Assembly (NCBI GenBank): GCA_030612485.1
Contig: JAUWNS010000095.1
Span: forward strand, 1-8,808
From: Candidatus Bipolaricaulota bacterium
GTDB lineage: Bacteria > Bipolaricaulota > Bipolaricaulia > UBA7950 > UBA9294
Reading direction: 5' to 3'
Length of the DNA: 8,808 nt
Position 1 is the stretch's first letter. Each line of letters begins with the position of its first letter. Below the pieces are notes generated by a model, which saw only the letters and a program-made list of their open reading frames with translations, searched no databases and was not told where the DNA came from. Made by a program: the position numbers and the translations under genes. This document shows positions 7,150-8,808 of this stretch, piece by piece.

Positions 7150-7288
7150 CGAACCCCATCCCCTTCAGATTCTTCCAGATTTTGTCGATCAGCTTTCTTG
7201 AAGAGCAGCGGCAGTATGTATTGTCCACGCCGATACCGGAAGGCGTACTTCCTCGTAGCGACACAGAGAATTCCTTATCAAGCCACAT
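7142..7288 (-). CDS. Possible small protein, 48 residues, between TIR and hsdS
   Basis: ATG at 7288 opens 6 bases after the TIR stop, with AGGTAGGTG just upstream. It runs 48 codons to a TGA that overlaps the hsdS start by 8 bases (ATGTGTGA). The product starts MWLDKEFSVSLRG and ends KLIDKIWKNLKGMGFDV, basic and without a motif I recognise. The tight packing argues for a translated leader or a real small gene. However, its 3' end is an imperfect duplicate of sequence upstream of the TIR gene, so it could instead be the leftover tail of a displaced gene that once preceded hsdS. Homology would decide; I give it only moderate belief. Confidence 0.38.
   Translation of the reverse strand: MWLDKEFSVSLRGSTPSGIGVDNTYCRCSSRKLIDKIWKNLKGMGFDV
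7146..7181. repeat. Direct repeat, copy 1, spanning the hsdS start
   Basis: This segment matches 7874-7909 at 31 of 36 positions by hand alignment, including an unbroken 17-base core CCCCTTCAGATTCTTCC (7160-7176). The two copies have the same orientation and lie on either side of the TIR gene. This copy includes the hsdS initiation codon and the end of the small upstream ORF. Confidence 0.75.
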
Positions 7289-7294
7289 GTTCAC

Positions 7295-7774
7295 CTACCT
7301 TTCCTTGGTCAAGAAATACAGAAGGAGAAGGCCAAGCGCTACTATCGTAATCCCTTGGAGCCATTCCCTCTGGTGCTTACTCAGTGCAAGCTTGCCAAGG
7401 AAATCTTTGAGAACTGGAAACGCTTCATCGGGCGCTGCCGGATCGAAACCGACATATTCCCTCCCTGTAAGCAGCGCAAGTTTCCGGTTATCCAACCCTG
7501 ATTCCACAAGCGGTATAACAGGGATGTTTGCCATCTCTGCGCAGCCGCTCTCCTGTTGGACCCAAGCGGACTCACTTCCACGTTTCGTAAGAAAAACAAG
7601 CATTGCGTCGCTTAAGCGGATGGCTTCTTTGATCTTGTCCGTAACAAGATCTCCCGGTTGAGGATCGTTCTCATACGCGTAGGCCTCCACCCCGATTTGT
7701 TGTAGTGCATGCACGATTCGCTGAACTGCATCGAAATCTTCCGAGTTATGGCTCATAAAAACTCTATACGCCAT
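7295..7774 (-). CDS. TIR-domain protein with C-terminal transmembrane anchor
   Basis: 159 residues. Residues 1-130 form a TIR fold: the first strand MAYRVFMSHNSEDFD, the AYAYENDPQPGD loop, the helix TDKIKEAIRLSDAMLVFLT, and WVQQESGCAEMANIPVIPLVE, in which E75 is the likely catalytic glutamate of NAD-cleaving TIRs. After a linker, residues about 138-155 (WLQGITIVALGLLLLYFL) form a single membrane helix with a short basic tail, placing the domain on the inner face of the membrane. Bacterial TIR proteins commonly act as NAD-depleting or signal-producing effectors in phage defence (Thoeris ThsB, CBASS and Pycsar effectors). No ThsA, cyclase or STING-like partner is visible here. The start at 7774 is chosen over an upstream ATG because of AGGAGG 4 bases ahead and because MAYRVF begins the TIR fold. 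Flanking direct repeats suggest that it arrived as a cassette. Confidence 0.92.
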   Translation of the reverse strand: MAYRVFMSHNSEDFDAVQRIVHALQQIGVEAYAYENDPQPGDLVTDKIKEAIRLSDAMLVFLTKRGSESAWVQQESGCAEMANIPVIPLVESGLDNRKLALLTGREYVGFDPAAPDEAFPVLKDFLGKLALSKHQREWLQGITIVALGLLLLYFLTKER

Positions 7775-7777
7775 GAT

Positions 7778-7784
7778 CCCTCCT
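7778..7784 (-). promoter_or_regulatory. Shine-Dalgarno for the TIR gene
   Basis: AGGAGGG ends 3 bases before the ATG at 7774. This strong site fixes the start at MAYRVF rather than the ATG 21 bases upstream. Confidence 0.75.
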
Positions 7785-7873
7785 GTGCAAGTCATCTTGC
7801 TGCAGAACAGAAACAGATGTTACTCTCGCTGCGCCATTTGAACGCGATCCTCGCTCCTTCTCATCAGTTCTAG

Positions 7874-7909
7874 ACATTGCACTCCACCCCCTTCAGATTC
7901 TTCCGGATC
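7874..7909. repeat. Direct repeat, copy 2, upstream of the TIR gene
   Basis: Partner of 7146-7181 (31 of 36 identical, 17-base identical core at 7888-7904). On the minus strand it ends with an ATG at 7877 that aligns with the hsdS start codon. The following frame is only 37 codons long and runs into the TIR start, so this looks like a relic of a second gene-start junction. Confidence 0.7.
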
Positions 7910-7999
7910 GTGATCATGTTCTTCATGGTTCTCACCTTGGTTTCCGTCTTCGTGCTCGTCGTCATCGTCTTGGTCGTGATTGTCGCCTTCGCAATTGGC

Positions 8000-8148
8000 C
8001 GATTTACAGAATTCATCGGTCGAATGTCGGTCGATTCCTCTGTCGATCCGCATCTGGCGATTCCGCATTCTCGCCTAACGATTGCCTGACGATTCATCGA
8101 ACCCCAGCCTCTCCGATGTTTACGATTTCACGCATCCGATTTCCGATT
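8000..8148. repeat. Cluster of CGATT/AATCG words
   Basis: CGATT occurs eight times on the plus strand in 149 bp (at 8000, 8032, 8058, 8079, 8090, 8123, 8137 and 8144) with irregular spacing. On the minus strand this appears as AATCG words, ending in the series GGAATCGGAAATCGGATG. It could be a protein-binding array or degenerate low-complexity sequence. A 12-base string TGGGGTTCGATG at about 8095-8106 (minus) is also found at the hsdS start. Confidence 0.55.
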
Positions 8149-8256
8149 CCTTTACGCTTCCTCCCCCCCCGTTTTGCCCCGCCGTAATCAACCGTCATCA
8201 AGATCCTGATGAAGGATGATGCCTACAGGCTCTCACGGCACGGCTCTCGTCTTCTC

Positions 8257-8808
8257 CTATGCCTTCCAGATGGGGCACTCCTTCCAATTATCTGGGATGT
8301 CCATGTAGCTCTTGGGTATCGTGGAAAACCCTGCCAGCAGGGTCTCCAAACGCTCCATCCACTTGCTCTGGAGTGCGATCTCGCGCAGGCAATGGCGACA
8401 GATGGTCAAGATCGCAAAGACCCTCTTATTCTCCACCTTGACGGGCGTATGCCAGTCTGGGTAGTCAGTAATTCGTGGGATGATCGGCTTCAGACCAAGC
8501 ACACGGTTCCACAGTCTTGCGTGATGGGCAACGATGTTCCGAATCGTGTTCAGAGATAGCAGCCACGACTCGAAAACCTTGTGGGGCATCCCGAACTCCG
8601 ATGCAACAGCTGTCTTGACCTTGCTGGAGGAGTTCCGAAAGAAGGTCAAGACGCTCCCAAAGGACATGACTTCAGTGACCATCCACACGGGGAGATACCG
8701 GTGAGAGTCGCCATACTTGGCTTGGAAATGCTCCACGAACGTCTCTTTGCTGCGCTCAGTTTCTTCGGCTATCCGGGCAAGAAACTCGTCGTGATCGTCT
8801 GGGCTCAT
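8257..8808 (-). CDS. Abi_2-type (AbiD/AbiF-like) HEPN abortive-infection protein, N-terminus outside the window
   Basis: 183 residues are visible up to the right edge. The Met at 8808 coincides with the edge and is probably internal, because Abi_2 proteins are about 300 residues and this segment resembles their middle and C-terminal parts. Recognisable features: YLPVWMVTEVMSFGSVLTFF (38-57) and SLNTIRNIVAHHARLWNR, in which R90-x4-H95 (RNIVAH) is the HEPN ribonuclease motif. The family comprises lactococcal AbiD/AbiF-like proteins that block phage growth, and the HEPN motif suggests RNA cleavage as the mechanism. It is the first gene of the visible island in the direction of transcription. It is separated from TIR by about 480 bp, so it is likely a separate unit. 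Confidence 0.85.
   Translation of the reverse strand: MSPDDHDEFLARIAEETERSKETFVEHFQAKYGDSHRYLPVWMVTEVMSFGSVLTFFRNSSSKVKTAVASEFGMPHKVFESWLLSLNTIRNIVAHHARLWNRVLGLKPIIPRITDYPDWHTPVKVENKRVFAILTICRHCLREIALQSKWMERLETLLAGFSTIPKSYMDIPDNWKECPIWKA

Larger units (their letters stand above)
7775..8256. other. 482-bp interval without a convincing gene
   Basis: It lies between the Abi-type stop and the TIR start and holds the second copy of the hsdS-upstream repeat (7874-7909), a cluster of CGATT words (8000-8148), an eight-base C run at 8163-8170, and a weak hairpin TCATCA/TGATGA at 8195-8212 without a U tract. Around 7910-7990 the DNA is low-complexity. One minus frame reads as a run rich in Asp, Glu and His, and the opposite strand reads as a hydrophobic helix from ATG 7916. 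Neither has a good ribosome-binding site. TIR promoter elements may be here, but I cannot point to a clear one. Confidence 0.6.

Noticed and set aside
7916..8089. Plus-strand frame starting at ATG 7916 with a hydrophobic stretch like a one-helix membrane protein
   Set aside because: No ribosome-binding site, and the hydrophobic run is the complement of a low-complexity stretch rich in GAY codons. Both strands look like artefacts of simple sequence.
7820..8097. Minus-strand frames, one with an Asp/Glu/His-rich run and one ending in KNLKGVECNV
   Set aside because: Low complexity, no good start signal, and the end is explained by the direct repeat shared with the hsdS upstream region. A decayed gene is possible but not supported.
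8195..8212. Hairpin TCATCA-AGATCC-TGATGA as a terminator after the Abi-type gene
   Set aside because: The stem is only 6 bp and AT-rich, and no T tract follows on the minus strand, so it does not qualify as an intrinsic terminator.

Overview
This is a bacterial anti-phage defence island, with every recognisable gene on the minus strand. Read in the direction of transcription (right to left), the order is: an Abi_2/AbiD-AbiF-type HEPN abortive-infection gene (5' part outside the window); about 480 bp without a convincing gene; a TIR-domain protein with a C-terminal membrane anchor; a possible 48-residue ORF; hsdS; an OLD-family ATPase/TOPRIM nuclease; the 5' remnant of a dual-specificity-phosphatase-like gene; a REP-associated tyrosine transposase (RAYT); and hsdR, which runs off the left edge. 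No HsdM methylase is present, so it must lie outside the window if the type I restriction-modification system is complete. The host cannot be named. REP/RAYT sequences, GC-rich coding DNA in hsdR and a more AT-rich right part fit a large mosaic environmental bacterial genome.

The genes are tightly packed. hsdS stop and the OLD GTG start share one base (TAGTG). The small ORF overlaps the hsdS start by 8 bases and begins 6 bases after the TIR stop. RAYT overlaps hsdR by 13 bases. This suggests that TIR, hsdS and OLD are co-transcribed, with hsdR either in the same transcript or dependent on sequence around the RAYT insertion.

The most striking feature is the invasion of these genes by small palindromic elements. 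(1) hsdS carries an in-frame insert of about 430 bp between its first conserved repeat and its second target-recognition domain. The insert encodes a complete-looking DUF559 (Vsr-like, PD-(D/E)XK clan) nuclease domain and is bounded by inverted copies of a CCCTCACCCC/CCTCTCC palindromic unit. (2) A third copy of that unit sits in frame in hsdR, between the Walker A and DEAH motifs. (3) The RAYT gene carries an in-frame 154-bp block bounded by oppositely oriented GTAG-hairpin REP units, with an 18-bp tandem repeat inside. (4) A further GTAG-hairpin REP lies where the phosphatase-like gene is broken off. (5) The TIR gene is flanked by imperfect direct repeats that duplicate the sequence just upstream of hsdS.

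Together this looks like a restriction-modification locus used as an accumulation site for accessory defence genes (Abi, TIR, OLD), while REP-type and DUF559-type elements enter its genes at positions that keep the reading frame open. Family names rest on motifs read directly from translations; no database search was possible.
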